Positions 10,348-25,204 of a stretch of 64,000 nucleotides of DNA are shown here, in pieces. Position numbers and translations under genes: made by a program. Each line of letters starts with the position of its first letter. Position 1 is the stretch's first letter. Source of the DNA: Batillaria attramentaria (lineage: Eukaryota > Mollusca > Gastropoda > Batillariidae); NCBI GenBank assembly GCA_018292915.2, contig JACVVK020000034.1:2503501-2567500 (forward strand), given 5' to 3'. The notes below the pieces were generated by a model. The model did no database searches, was not told the DNA's origin, and worked only from the letters and a program-made list of their open reading frames with translations.

Positions 10348-10473
10348 CAGTTCGCCCTCTGGAGTTTGGTTTAGGGTTAGAGATAGGGTTAGAGTTACGT
10401 CGTGGAAATGGTGGAATCGCTATGCTGAGCAGTGCATTTATATGAGGTGCAAATAGCCTTAGAAGGCGAACTG
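10348..10473. mobile_element. Small inverted-repeat element, MITE-like
   Basis: CAGTTCGCCCTCTGGAG at 10348-10364 is inverted at 10457-10473 (13 outer bases with one mismatch), enclosing 126 bp in total. No protein could be encoded. A clear target duplication is not visible, so a non-autonomous DNA transposon is an inference. Confidence 0.45.
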
Positions 10474-12827
10474 CACCAACTAAGCCAAACTCGGACCCGT
10501 CTTCTGTCCAAATTGTAACCGTTACCCCTTAGTTGGTCCACTCACACAAACTCGGCTAATAGAGAGAAGGGTGTTTATAGGTCCTGGTTGCCGTGCCGGC
10601 AGATAACGTGAAGTAGCCACCCGTCCTAACACAGGCCTCTGTTTCGTACAAACAACGTTTACCGCTTAATTTGACCTGTCCCCCTTTGTTGTCCTGGATT
10701 TTCAGAGGACCTGGTCGACAACCACTCCAAGGGGATCGGCCACGTGTTTCGGGTTTTATAGCTTCGTGCCTAACCCGTAGCGGTGTAAAGTAACTTTAGT
10801 ATTGCCCCCTTCTTCAGATCTGACACTCTCCAGAGTGGGTTGACCTTTGTTTCGGTATTGTACATATTTGCTAATTTGGGTTTGTGGGTCAGCTTATTGG
10901 TCGGCACTTTGGTGTTTTCTTTGAGGAGGTGAATTTGTCGCTAGGTTTTTGGAAAAGAGTGCCAGTTGATTTTCGGCCTCTGCTAGTGGTGGTGGTGGTG
11001 GTGGTTGTTGTTTCATTATTTTGTCGGAACCCTGTGCTGAAAGTTAAAACAAAAAAGTATGTATTTCTGCTGCTTAACAAAATATATAAAACTTTTAAAA
11101 AATGAAAAACTTCTCAGTAGGTTAAGATTTCCACAGCAGTACAACATCGTATCTTTCTTTCAGTAATACTGTACAGTTTTGCCGCAATGCCAGCGTGAAA
11201 GTCTGTCATTGCAAGAATTTCAAAAGGGGCAGAATTCTTGCCAAAACTGAGGTTCCCCAATGGCTCACGCGAGTCAACCGCTCTGTTCCTGTTTCCGAGT
11301 TTCACATACATGTACCGTCCATTACTAACGTAAAGCCCTATGTTATTTATTCATGTATTCTTGTGTCCCGCTTAGCGGCGACACGACAGTTTACAAGTAC
11401 GCTAACAACTTGCCCCTATTGTGTAGGTTTTTGCGGGGGTGAGGGTGCTAGTTATTGGGGGGAGGGGGGGGATGTCTGCGCTTGTGTTTGACTGGATGGT
11501 GGTGTCCCCTTGGTCAGTTCGGACATCTCTCTCCTGCGCTCATAAACTAACTTAGTGACTGAGCAGGCTTTCTGACTTTCTGACTGCCACACTACATCTT
11601 GTCGCCGTGTTTCAGCAACATATTATTGTGTACATAGTATGTATATATACATACACCTTCTGCCTCTTGTCTGTGTAGTCACTTTTCGCCCCTTTTCACG
11701 TCCCCTCTTGCTGTACAGTGATAATGTATTGTGTGCGTGTCGCGTGTAGTATAGGGTCAAGTGTTCTGTATCACAAATCAGGTGCTTCATTCTCTGGAAT
11801 GCCGGGTTCAGTGCCTAAGTTATAAACGTTGTTTGTTTGTTTGTTTCTTTCTTTCTTTCTTTGCTTTTATTTTGTTTTCTTTTCTTTTTTTAACAGAGCT
11901 TATCAGTTTTGATCCCCAACCCATATTGGTGCTGTTCTGCGTCGTATGCTCGGCGAAGCTGACCATCGTCTAGTTCATATTGTTGTTGTTGTTGTTGTTA
12001 TTTCATAACTTGTTTTAGCCTTCAGCTGTACGTCATGCCCAGATAACAAACTATTAGAACCCCTTGTTGAGTTCCCTGCACTGTCCGTTCGGCCAAGCTG
12101 GCCAATGCCTCAAGCCAATCGTTTTCCCCTACACTGAACTTCTGGCAATCTTCTACCATACGCCTTACCGAACTGATGAAGTTTTTTTGGAAGTGGTCTC
12201 ACGTCTTCTGACTCTTGAGATCCCAGTGTCTGGCCGTCCCCCTTAATAAATTTGTCTGGTGTCCCGGGTCACCACCTTAGTGCTGGGACCGTCCTCTGTG
12301 GGTGCCGTGTGTCATCTGAAGATCTTTGGACCCAGGAGACGTCTGGCTAAGACCTCCAGACATATCTGTCTCTGTGAGGGCAGTAGGTCTCCTGTCTCGG
12401 GCCCCGCTCGTGTAATACATATGTGGACTCCAGGTCCTTAAATCTTTTCCTTTTTTGTTTGGCTTGTTCGTGCACTCAGAATCGGAGCACCCTTGGCGCT
12501 CGCTTCGCGTCTTCAGAGGGTCGTTGGAGTTGAGATGGACGCCCCCGTGTGAAATTTGCATCCATCCTCGATGTCTTGAAGTTTGCCTATCTGGATCCGT
12601 TTCGTTCAACGGGGAGAGGGGGATAAGCCGGTGCAAAATGTGCACTGTCCGCATTGTGTTTCGCAATTCAGTGGCTAGATGAATACCCCCAATTTGTTTT
12701 GTTGGTGTTGTTTTTTTGGGGGTTTTTTTTTCCTTCTGGGAGTTTCGTTGTGGTTTGTTATTCTTGTGGGGGTTTTGTTTATTTTTGCTTGCGCGGCTTT
12801 AGGTCACAAATAAGTAACTAACTATCT
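10474..12827. other. No gene seen; short microsatellites
   Basis: A (GTG)n run at 10988-11008, a (GTTT)/(TTTC) run at 11826-11865 and a (GTT)n run near 11980-12000 are embedded in otherwise unique DNA. Open frames of 60-130 codons exist (for example 12277-12666 minus), but none has a recognisable domain. Confidence 0.4.
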
Positions 12828-12959
12828 GCTTTTTTTTTTTTTTTTTGCTTTTGCTTTTCTTTTCTTTTTTTTTTTTGGGGGGGGGGGTTAGAAGGGGATG
12901 GCGCTTCTTTTTTCTTTTTTTTTTTTTTTGGGGGGGGGGGTAGAAGGGGGTGGCTTCTT
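12828..12959. repeat. Duplicated poly(T)-poly(G) block
   Basis: Two successive copies of a T-run plus G-run plus TAGAAGGGG(A/G)TGGC plus TTCTTTT module, G-runs at about 12877-12887 and 12930-12940. Homopolymers here are prone to sequencing error. Confidence 0.8.
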
Positions 12960-13658
12960 TTGAATTGGCATCATTTCCTGCGACGTAATTGATCTGAATC
13001 ATGCTGGAGCTGAAGACACATCTGGACTGTCGACGGACACTTCCCTGATGCGCAGGTCTGCTGTAGCAAGCTTGATGTTGTGGCTAGACTGTCCTACAGA
13101 AGCGCACAGTAATTGTTCTTTTAATGTCGCACCCTCGGTAAAAGTTCTTTGGTGTTTTACCTTCGTAAACTTGGATGCTATGGCTGTCTCCAAATAAACT
13201 GCCATACAGAAGCCAATAGCAAGAGGTTCTTCTGATGTTTCATCCTTGTCTCTCCTTGTTCTTTTCGCCCCGTACCTCCCCTGGTTACCTGGAACGTGAT
13301 CTTGCGCCTCTGACGGACGCCTCCCGTGCTGGACCTGGGCTTGGGATGTTTACGACGTGCCCGGGTTGTAAATCTGACCCCTACACCGGCCACTGTGTTG
13401 TGTGGAGGCTGGGCCACGCGACCCCTGAGCCGGTGATCAGCCCATTTACACCCACGGCAAACACCCTCCCCGCTCCTGTCCTTGTGTCGTAAACCACGGT
13501 CCGTCTTCTGTTCTCCGCCTTGAGAAGCGTTTGTCGGTGTGGGATGAAACAGCGCGTGTCTTCTTCCCAAACAATGCATCTTGTGGTGTCTTGTGTACCG
13601 CCTAGACAAAGAGTGTCATAGACAGCTTGCGCCGCGTGTGATATCTTGTGTATGATCA

Positions 13659-13659
<1 letters not shown>
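12960..13659. other. No gene seen
   Basis: Both strands have overlapping open frames at 13178-13659 (up to 143 codons on minus), favoured by local GC content. Neither has a recognisable domain; the minus frame is Arg-rich and looks like a chance product. Confidence 0.4.

Positions 13660-13725
<66 letters not shown>
13660..13725. repeat. (GT)n microsatellite
   Basis: About 32 uninterrupted GT units, followed by GACAGAGAGTGAGAG. Confidence 0.97.
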
Positions 13726-13726
<1 letters not shown>

Positions 13727-15668
13727 CAGAGAGTGAGAGATCACCGTGGGGCATCTAGAAGGGAAATATGGTATATTATGCTGGAGAGTTAGTTAATATA
13801 TTTACGAGGGGTTGTCTGGGAGGAAGTAAGGTTGATGCAATATGAGGACACTCATCTTGTTGTTAGACAGTTGAAACCAATAAAGCGGCGAAAGATTCGA
13901 TAACATTAACTTTTTGCATGGGAGGATGACCCTAGGAAATAACGGCCGCTTGACGCAGGTGGCTGCTGAATACGGATAGCCTCTAATACCCGACAGTCTT
14001 CAAGTACAATCAAGTTACTCTCCCCGATGATGTTACTTGTAATACTGCTTGGTCTCTAGACCATCTTCTGAACACACACGGTACAGATCCAACAGCTTCC
14101 GTTTGCTTTGCGTCGCCTCTTTCATGTTGGCTGTTCCCAGGGCATCGTCAGAAGTGTACGGGGATGCCGCCAAGCCGCTAGTTTGATATACGGACCATGG
14201 GACAGGACGGCCACAAGCCTGTACTAATTGTTTACCTGCTCGACCCCTGCCCCCCATGGACATGTACATCACAGGCCCGCCGGTAGGGGGCGATAGGGGT
14301 CGGCAGGGGCCCGGTGGCGGTGTCTATCGGCCTGTCACCATAAGTCTAACCTGTGTGTGCTGGGTACCGTCTCGGTCTTTCTCCTGCGTCTGTCAAGAGC
14401 AAACTTTACGATGCCACGACGGAGACAATGCTCTTTCTTCAATGTAGAAAGCGGCGCGGACGCTCGCATTGATGACCGTAGGTCTCTGTCAGTTTGGGTA
14501 CGCTGACTGAAGCTTCTATGGCGGGTCAGTATCTCTGCCATTTTTCACAGTGTAGTCTTTTTGTCTTCTCATTGTATCTCACTCCTGGATTAGCTCAATA
14601 TTTTGTTTCTGCCAGATGTCAAAACAGAATTCCGAATGGATAAAAGACACAGTGACCTGAGTTTCACTAAAGAATAAATTGATTTGAATTGTTCATCCCA
14701 CGTATATTGTCCAGCTCAAACGCGTAAACCTACATCAGACCCTGCATAATAAAAATCGAAATAAAGCTTCGTAATAAAAATTAAAAACAGAACAACACCA
14801 AACAAAAATTATCCTGAGCTTCAAAATAACAGCATTTTCTGATGTTTCTTAAGTCCCTTAAGAAGTTTAACACAATATCCTGGACCTCAGAAATTACATC
14901 GTCTTCTTCTTCTTCTTTCCTTTTCAATCAAGCTACTTATAAATTTTATCTTCCTTTCCAGTACTAGTTAAGGTAATACATTTTTGCTGTCTTTGCTGGT
15001 CACTTCCCAGAGGCAGTCGAGAGTGACCGGGCAGAGCCTGAGGCGCAAGACCCAGACTGAAGGAAGAGTTAGTGAACCAGCTGGAAGAGCTATTGGTCCT
15101 GTTTAATGGTCACTGGGTGTCTGCAGAATGGCCGCTAGGTGTCGCTATGGGTTCGCACTTGCACGTGCCTCGAGCTACTATCCTTTTCTGTTCGCCCCTG
15201 GCGATGTGCTCTGCTCCTGGGCCCTAAGTAACACACGTCTTACCCGTCGTCTGAAGACATTTAGAGAAATGAATGTCCCCATTTCAGTATACTGTTAGCA
15301 GGCCACTTGGTGCAGACGTTATAGAATGTCGCTCCAATTTATCACAGGAACCTAGACAGCATTATAGCTTCACTGGGGCATTCTTACTGCAGATAGCAAC
15401 ACAATGCATTCTTGCTTCATTGGTGTCTTGGGCAGAAAGATGTCTCGGGACGTTGAAACAGTTCATCCCCAGACACAGACAGATCTTCTGTACACAGCTA
15501 CCTCGATATACGGCGCATATTTTCGCTGGCCAATCTCAGTTACGGCATTCAGTCACTGATTCAGGAGACAGCATCTCACGGCAAACTGACAAACGTACTA
15601 CTTCATCCAATGCTATCTTTTGCAGTTGCCTGCAGTTATTTTTTACCAGTCCTGTGTGTGCATGTGTA

Positions 15669-15672
<4 letters not shown>
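13726..15672. other. No gene seen
   Basis: Unique sequence. AT-rich between 14570 and 15000, with a short (TTC)n at 14903-14920. The 15273-15725 plus frame runs into the following (GT)n, and its unique half has no recognisable domain. Confidence 0.4.

Positions 15673-15724
<52 letters not shown>
15673..15724. repeat. (GT)n microsatellite
   Basis: About 26 GT units followed by GAGCGA and a G-run. Confidence 0.97.
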
Positions 15725-15726
<2 letters not shown>

Positions 15727-15810
15727 CGAGGGGGGGGGGTGGCTTCTTTCAAAACCTCTCCTTAAGCGCTGTGGGCACTCAGTTAGGGTAGAGCCGTGTG
15801 CTATACCAAG

Positions 15811-15833
15811 CCATCATCATCATCATCATCATC
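15811..15833. repeat. (CAT)n microsatellite
   Basis: Seven to eight CAT units. Confidence 0.95.
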
Positions 15834-16287
15834 AATATGAACAGAGCTGTCAGTGTAGGCGACATACACATTCACTCGAACTAATCCTTCTTGGCACTGG
15901 TGCTGCCCACAGAAACAATCTGTTTCGTCTTTCCTCGTTATCTTCCACAGACGATTTGATTCGCTGAATTCTTTTCACTCAGAAGCAACCGTATTATGAT
16001 TATTTTCACTTCATTAATTTTGCCCTTGCTGTCATTTCTTTTGCTACATTCTTCTCTTTCGCGCTGATCTTAACCATCAAATCTTCATCAACTTTTCTTT
16101 ACGGCGTTGTCCATACTGAGCAGCTCCTATGCAGTTACATGGCGTGGCTGTGTTTGTTAACGGGAGCAAGCCTGAAGCCTCACAAGACTTTCTGAAATGA
16201 ACAGCAAAGTCGATTACACCACTTTTCTCGCTTCGTTGTTCCTACAAAGATCTCATCAAATGGGCCATACAATGCATCTGCCCGGGG

Positions 16288-16680
16288 AATCAATAGCCGT
16301 TTAATACAAGAATTGTGACAGCATGTATGAAAGGAGATGAAAGTAAATCGAAAACTTCTTGAGGATGATCTTGCCACATAAACACGCAAAAGGACAAAGC
16401 TGAATCAATAATCGTTTAATACAAGAATTATGACAGCTTATTTTGAAGGAGACGAGGAAAAATAAGGGAAATCAAAAAAAATTATTGTTGCTAATCTTTC
16501 CAAATAAACACATCAAGAACAAAGGAGATTGAAAAAAATGAAGCAAATCGAAAAAGATCTAGTGGATAATCTTGACAAATAAACACATCAAACAAAAAGG
16601 AGATGAGAAAAAAATGAAGTAAATGGAAAACATCTTGTGGATAATCTTGCCAAATAAACACATCAAGGACAGAGTCGATA
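16288..16680. repeat. Two-period minisatellite (115 and 75 bp)
   Basis: Two long units start AATCAATA(G/A)(C/T)CGTTTAATACAAG at 16288 and 16403. Two short units starting AAGGAGAT at about 16522 and 16597 repeat only the second half, including CTTG(A/C)CAAATAAACACATC. The 75-bp unit is a multiple of three, so the minus strand reads as a 25-residue repeat (core DVFIWQDYP/DVFICQDYP). Long frame, low complexity and no start context make coding unlikely. Confidence 0.8.
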
Positions 16681-16985
16681 ACCACTGGCGGTGACTGGAG
16701 CCAGCAGCAGACGGTATTGTGTGTACGTCTGTCTGGGAAATACGGCTGGCTTTCTTGTTCTGCATGTTTTTATTGGAACTCATCATGCGTTTCTTTGTGT
16801 GTATGACATCCCCAATTGCAGCTCGGAAATAGGCGTTAGTAGCAGTCGCCAGTACGTGTATTCAACGCCATTGTCTCGCCTTTGGCAGCTTGGGAAATTA
16901 CAACTTCCGTCTCTCTACGGCAGGCTGTCTTAACTTGGAAGTGCTGACTTTATTAAATGTGGTAATATGAGCCTGGGGGAGGAGG

Positions 16986-17117
<132 letters not shown>

Positions 17118-17213
17118 AGAGAGGAAGATTTACTTTCGTTCTGAGTGGTTCTAACAATGGCAAGCATCAGCTTGGATAGTTTGACCCAGTGTCTGGTAAA
17201 GTGTTGTAAAGTG

Positions 17214-17216
<3 letters not shown>

Positions 17217-17270
<54 letters not shown>
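17217..17270. repeat. (CT)n microsatellite
   Basis: About 26 uninterrupted CT units, 100 bp from the preceding (CA)n. Confidence 0.97.
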
Positions 17271-17274
<4 letters not shown>

Positions 17275-17736
17275 TGTCAATTGATCCAAAGCAGTTTCTA
17301 GGCGGAGAGCGAGGTCTGCGATTTGATTCTTTTGCCATTGAACAAATCGGATTTTCCGCAGAACAAAATACCGTTAGAAATCGGGGAATGACATTTCCTC
17401 TGTTGTCAAGAAACACGCCGCAACTTTTTTTTTTTTTTTTATTTTTAGCTGTGCTGATTTAGACTAGGTGTCAGAAGGATCGAAATTTCTAATGTAAGAA
17501 AAGACACCCGGGTTTTTTTTTTCCCCCTACTGTGGTTATTTGTGTGGAACCTGACTTTTTGTTTCTGTGATTAGATTTCTCGTAGATTTGTGGTTTTCTC
17601 TCCTGAGAACCGTTTCTGGGATTTATCCAGCAAGTTTGAAGGGTATCATTTGGCTGCTATCGTTGCCTTGGAAACGTTTGTGTCAGCATTCAAGTATCTT
17701 TGTCGACTGTTGACGAGAGAGACGAATAGGAGGTTG

Positions 17737-17920
17737 GCTGCTTGGTTGGTTGGTTGGTTGTTTCGTTGACTGTCTTGGCGTTTAAAGTCCTTTTTTGTCG
17801 TCGTCTTAGGATGATAGCAAGGACAATAAAGAAACAAATTGTTGGCTCCTAGCATGGAATCGAACTCACAACCCGAGCAGTGACAGTCCAACGGTCTACC
17901 AGCTGCGCAGCCTTGACTTT
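17737..17920 (-). mobile_element. SINE-A variant, (AACC)n tail class
   Basis: On minus, the head carries GCGCAGCTGGTAGACCGTTGG and box B GTTCGATTCC. The body is diverged (AACAATTTG, ATTGTCCTTGCTATC) and the end is GGACTTTAAACGCC. The left-hand (GGTT)n is an (AACC)n tail. The anticodon-like region is ACTGTCACTG, as in older copies. Confidence 0.8.
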
Positions 17921-20206
<2,286 letters not shown>

Positions 20207-20378
20207 AAGGAGACGGGATAGCCGAATGGACGAGCGTTGGAGTTACAATGCTCGGGTCGTCAGTTCGAATCCCGGCGGCTTCTGGGGCCAAATATTTGTG
20301 CGGGTCTTTTTCTCGTTGCCCTGTCTTTGATATCACCCTTATGTAGTGGAAAAGGGCGTTAACCTCACAAGCAGTCGT
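20207..20378 (+). mobile_element. SINE-A full-length, older copy
   Basis: The head has box A TAGCCGAATGG and box B GTTCGAATCC, with CGGCTTC inserted after it. The body is AAATATTTGTGCGGGTC ... GGCGTTAACC. The tail is short and no TSD was found. Confidence 0.9.
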
Positions 20379-21014
20379 CCCTCTCGGAGATTGTTGATTG
20401 CGCCAGTACCTGTCTCCGCCGACAACCACGGTACTATGATGGACTGTGGGCAGAAGTCAGTCGGGGACCAAAAATCATGCTTCTTGCCTGCTGGGTCGAA
20501 GCCCGCAACTTGGCAATAATTTTGATTGATCCTAGAACAAAGAGTTAGGAGAGAGAGAGAGAGAGGAGTCTGTCTTTTCCTCCATCTTGTAATTGCATTT
20601 TCCATGGTCGCCGCTCTGCCTGTTTCGTTTCATACGTCACCGCGCGCATGCGCCGATCACCCGGAGATGTTAGTGTTGTTCGTAGCGGGGGGTAGGAATT
20701 GCCACGCCGAACTGCAAGACAAAGTCATGTCGAGTTGAGACTCTTAAAAGGTAATGCGTTCAAGATTGTCGGCGCATATCGAAATGGATTTGTCGGCAGT
20801 CGCTTTTATTTGCGAGACTAGCGGTCTCCTAAGCTCTTGGGTGGCCGTCTGAAGTATGCGGAGTTTTGTCTGTCATAATTTATGTTTTACAGCCGCAAAA
20901 AAAAATACAAATAAAAAAAATGAAAAGGCAGACAACAACAAAAATCTGTGTTGCAACAGCTTACAACATGCACGTCTTCTGTCAAATGGTAATATAGACT
21001 ATGTGCTTCTGAAA

Positions 21015-21017
<3 letters not shown>
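20379..21017. other. No gene seen; NRF1-type palindrome
   Basis: CGCGCGCATGCGCCG at about 20641-20655 includes the palindrome GCGCATGCGC (NRF1-type), and CCATCTTG at 20582-20589 is a YY1-like motif. No ORF or transcript structure follows. Confidence 0.35.
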
Positions 21018-21082
<65 letters not shown>

Positions 21083-21215
21083 GTTTTTGTTGTTGTTTTG
21101 GGATTTTTTTTTGTTTTTGTTGTTGTTGGGTTTATTGTTGTTCTTGTTTTTGGTTTTTTTGTGGTTTTTTGTTTGTTTGTTTGTTGTTGTTGTGTTGTTT
21201 GGGGGGGTCCGGTTA
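21018..21215. repeat. (GT)n followed by T/G-rich (TTG)n sequence
   Basis: About 31 GT units (21018-21080) grade into 130 bp containing almost only T and G (GTTGTT, TTTTTG, GTTTGTTT), ending in a G-run. Confidence 0.92.
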
Positions 21216-22001
21216 TTCTTCTCTTTTTCTTTAAGTACGTACAAAGTTTGGAAAGAAGCATTGTAAACGTGTTCAGAGTATGAAACGGGTACTTGTATTG
21301 CCCATGATTATATGCAAACATCGGATTTAGACAGACACGATTCGAAGCGAAATCTCTACAGTTGGCGCGGGGGCGAGGGGGTGGGGGGGGGGGCTAATTA
21401 CAGATATTGCACTGTGACTTTCGAAACATTAGCAACATGCCACACACACCAGCACTTCGCCTTTAGTCTCCTAGCCACAGAGCTTCAGCAGCCTGTAAAT
21501 CTGTTCCTATAACACGGTCACCCGCGTTTGACATCTCATCCAACCTCGACTCACTCTCTATGTGTAAGATGTGCGTTCGTGGGTTGGATGTGCGGGTACA
21601 GACTACTTGGTTAGAGGAGTGAAAAGATGAGAAAGTTTTCAGGACGAAACTCCAGTAAGCTAACCCCCTCGACAAACAAGCCTCGGTCCCCTGTTTGCCT
21701 ACAGTTGACTCAAATACAGCGGCCGGTGAGCGGCGAAAGGGGCCTAGGATTTAGCGGACGACACAGGCAAAGAATAGGCCAGTCCTTGAATCAAACTCGA
21801 ATTGCTGATGACCGACAGAAGTAACGGAACTTAAAAAGAGACTCGTCATAGACTGCTATAGGCTTCACAGCAGACAAAACATTTTTGGTGATTTTTCTTT
21901 TCTTTTCTTATTATTTTATTCATTTTATTTTTTATGTGTACTCAAAGTTATTTGTTTCATTTTATATTCCTTTATTTTATTTTTTCATATGATTTTTTTT
22001 T
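21216..22001. other. No gene seen
   Basis: Unique sequence with a short G-run at 21379-21393. An AT-rich stretch at 21890-22000 adjoins the next element. Confidence 0.35.
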
Positions 22002-22548
22002 AGGGGATGGGTTGGGGGGTGGGGTAGGTGGGATGGGGGAGGGGGGGGGTAGGTGGGGGGAATGGCAGTTGTGCTAGTTAGTGCGCATGGACGCTCGAAA
22101 TAATATCAATGCGTACGTAGAACACAGAAATTCAACACACTGACGTGTGCTAGCCGCGTGAGCATGAAAAGAAACGGCCCAAAGCTGTGCTAGTCAGTGA
22201 GTGACATCACCACTATAGCAGACGCCTTTTTTAAATTTTATTTTAGGTTTCTATTGGCTCAGTGCTTCAATGTGCAGCATCACTACAGTAGAAGCCTCGC
22301 TTCTCGCTTTACCTTTAGCCGTCTGCTGGCGCAGCGCCAGCCTGTGGGATGCTGTCACTGTGCAGGTGTTTAAGTGGTGGGATGTCAAACACTACCAACA
22401 CAGCTGTGAACGATCTGTGGGCATAGATAAGTCGACTGAAAGATGCGTCTTTAACTCAATTCCTACCAAGTAAGTTTTGGGTTGTGCACATGCGCAGTCA
22501 CTAGCACAACTGCCATCCCTACCCCCCCCCCCCCGCCCCCATCCCCTT
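22002..22548. mobile_element. Terminal-inverted-repeat element, non-autonomous
   Basis: The left end (AGGGGATGGG, a long G-rich stretch, then AATGGCAGTTGTGCTAG and GTGCGCATG by 22088) is inverted at the right end (CATGCGCAGTCACTAGCAC at 22489, C-rich run, CCATCCCC by 22547). The arms are about 60-88 bp because the G-rich part varies. Between them GTGTGCTAG/CTGTGCTAG motifs recur near 22146 and 22185. No transposase is encoded; the 22270-22473 frame has no domain. Superfamily and TSD are undetermined. Confidence 0.65.
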
Positions 22549-23018
22549 AAAAAGTAAATAAAACATTATGTCTGTATGGATTTAAATTTGGCTTTGTGGG
22601 AGCGTTGTACTTTGATTACACTCCTCGTGTTTGGTGCAGTACGAGTCGTTAAGGAACTGTAAATCTGGCCTTTTCTATACAGGGCCAAAACCGAAAAAGA
22701 GTCAAGAACGTGGGATACTCGTTCGCGGTACGAACTGCATGAAATGAGACCGTGCAGAGGTTGTGACAGGCCGGTTGTGTCAACGCGGGAATAGTTTTCC
22801 CATTAACGGAGCTAAGGCAGGGGCTCGGGGGGAGAGTGAGTCTCATGGTGACTGACGGGACTGAGACAGTTTCAGTCACATGGTCTGGTGATACTAGATT
22901 GACTTGATGACGGCGGGGACTTTTAGTGAAGTCAGTTTCAAGGACTTTTTGCCACGCCAGTCTCCGCCGCAGTCTCTGTGTACTGAGGCAGAGACAACAC
23001 ACAGCACACACGCACTCA
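22549..23018. other. No gene seen
   Basis: Unique sequence between the TIR element and a long (CA)n. Confidence 0.3.
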
Positions 23019-23136
<118 letters not shown>

Positions 23137-23425
23137 GAGAATAGCATATCGTTTGGCATTCTCCGTACAAGCAGAATCTGCTCTTCCTGCCAGCAGTCTG
23201 TGGTGGACAAAAGAGACACCAGATTCTTTAGAACGCACAACGCCCGAATTATTCTGGATCATAGATGGCATAGGTACCACAGGAAGTACGCACTGAGAGA
23301 TATAGCTCGTGATGAAAGCGCGTTTCGATGTTCCCACCAATCCCCCAAAACATTAGGCCCGAATCTCCGTTTTGGCTCTCCTGTTCTCAGCTTCTGGTCC
23401 ATTGCAAATTACTGGACCAAATTTC

Positions 23426-23500
23426 TACGGTCAGTTTGGTAAAACGGTCCAAGTAGCATGGGTATGATGAACGCCGAAGACCAAATTACCATTCGGCAGT
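23426..23500. repeat. Possible degenerate snap-back copy
   Basis: ACGGTCAGTTTGGTAAAACG followed by GTCCAAGTAGCATGG resembles the left arm of the snap-back family. The right side (ACCAAATTACC) preserves only outer complementarity. Could be coincidence. Confidence 0.2.
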
Positions 23501-25204
23501 AGATTTGATAAGGTAAATGACTCGCTGTCGATGAGTGTCTTCAGGAGGGGACAATAGACAATAAAATTGCTCCACCTTTTTCGCCAGTTTCACCAATGAC
23601 GAGAGCTTTTGCAAAACTAACAGCGAATCAGAGACGGGAGTTAGTAAGGTCAGGAGACAATGTATGTTATGTGTTTCTGATACGGCCACGTAAGGTGAAG
23701 TATTTCTGTGAAGGAGGATGACAGCAGCCACCTAGCGGACGAGGCTGTCTCTGGGTGCAGACGGACCCCCTTTGATTTCTGTCTGTCACTTGTTACTCGG
23801 CTGGCAAACAGGGAAAACATGGATGTCTAACTACGTTAATCCCCCACATCCATCTGACACGCCTGTTGTTAGCGTTGTATGCGGCTAGGACGTCTGGGGG
23901 GAGACTAATGGAAATGGCATAACGGTTCAGCACTGCCTCTCAACCACTCTATGTAGATCTGCGTTTCAATCTTTTATCACCGCGAAGGCAGAAAAGGTCC
24001 TGTCGGCGACTTAATTTAAATCTGTCTCCCTCTCGGTCCCTTGGTCTCCCTTGTCACCAGCTCGGTGGTTTGTGAGTGTAAAGGGTTGAAACGCTTGTTG
24101 TCAGGAAATCTCTTACTTCGGCTACACAGCGTGACAGCTCACAGATGTAACGGCAAGCATTATAATCCTGTCAAGGACGTGAATTTTAATCTGTTTCGTG
24201 TTCTGCCCTGGTATCGGTGACCGCTTCATGTGAAATGAGACCTCTGTATAAGTGTGGTCCGACATTTTGCCTGTAGGATTAATCCATGACAAGCTTACCA
24301 ACGCAACGCTGCGTTTTATCTGTCAAGGACTTGTATTCAAGCCTGTCTCATACACTGACTCCCATCGCCGATATAAATGCTTCCTGGGCGTCGCTTGATG
24401 TCGCGCCGGCTCGGGGCGTGACGTCACGTCTGTCAGTCACCTGGTGTAAAGGCCTGCCTAGTTCATAGCCGCCTATTGGTCTGTCTGCGAACGCTTTTGG
24501 GGGAAAACAAGATGTATGTTGGAACCATACCGGCTTAACCTCCTGTCTGACTCCAACCGTGATCAGCTGACTATAGTCTAGCGACTCACAAGAGTTGAAC
24601 AGAGTCGACAAAGAAAGTCCCACTCCATAATTTGGCACCTGCGGTTAAGTACGGCGGTTTCAAATCGGCAAATAACTTACACCGTACCAGACCTTATCTT
24701 GCCTCTTCTTGCTTACGGGGGTTTAATCAAGACGGTGGAAGGTGTGTCCTGTGTTGCTTCGATTCAACAGGATTTGGTGACCGTTGCTTTCGGGTAACAC
24801 TACGTGGTTGAAATAAGAGTGCACACGTCAGTTGTCGAATTGTAGTGGCGTTGTTAGTCGTTTTCTGCTTGATATACGCCTGTTTTCTTTCGCACAGGCA
24901 AACCAAAATCCAGTAAACAATAGCACTGAGTGTTTCCATGCTCAGATCAGCGTAGCACCGTGAAAAGTAAGTCCTTACATTTCGGTTTGTAAGAGAATTC
25001 ATCAACCAGAACTGAAACGACCTTCACTAACACGTCATTTCAAGACGTGTGTGTGCTTATATTTCAGACGTACAGCTGTACGTTCCTGGAAGAGCTGTAC
25101 CAGTTAACGTCAAATTTTCAGTCAAAGTTGGCCAGTTTGGCTGGCCGTTTTAGGGTTTAAGTCCGTTTCCACTGCGTAAGTTTGATATCAAAGGCGACTG
25201 AATC
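23501..25204. other. No gene seen
   Basis: Unique sequence with short open frames (60-96 codons) that show no domains or consistent splice context. Confidence 0.4.

Noticed and set aside
13178..13659. Overlapping open frames on both strands
   Set aside because: Frames on both strands at once reflect local GC content; Arg-rich translation and no family match.
22270..22473. Exon with a GTAAGT donor at about 22470
   Set aside because: It lies inside the TIR element next to its right arm; the peptide has no domain and the donor match is likely chance.
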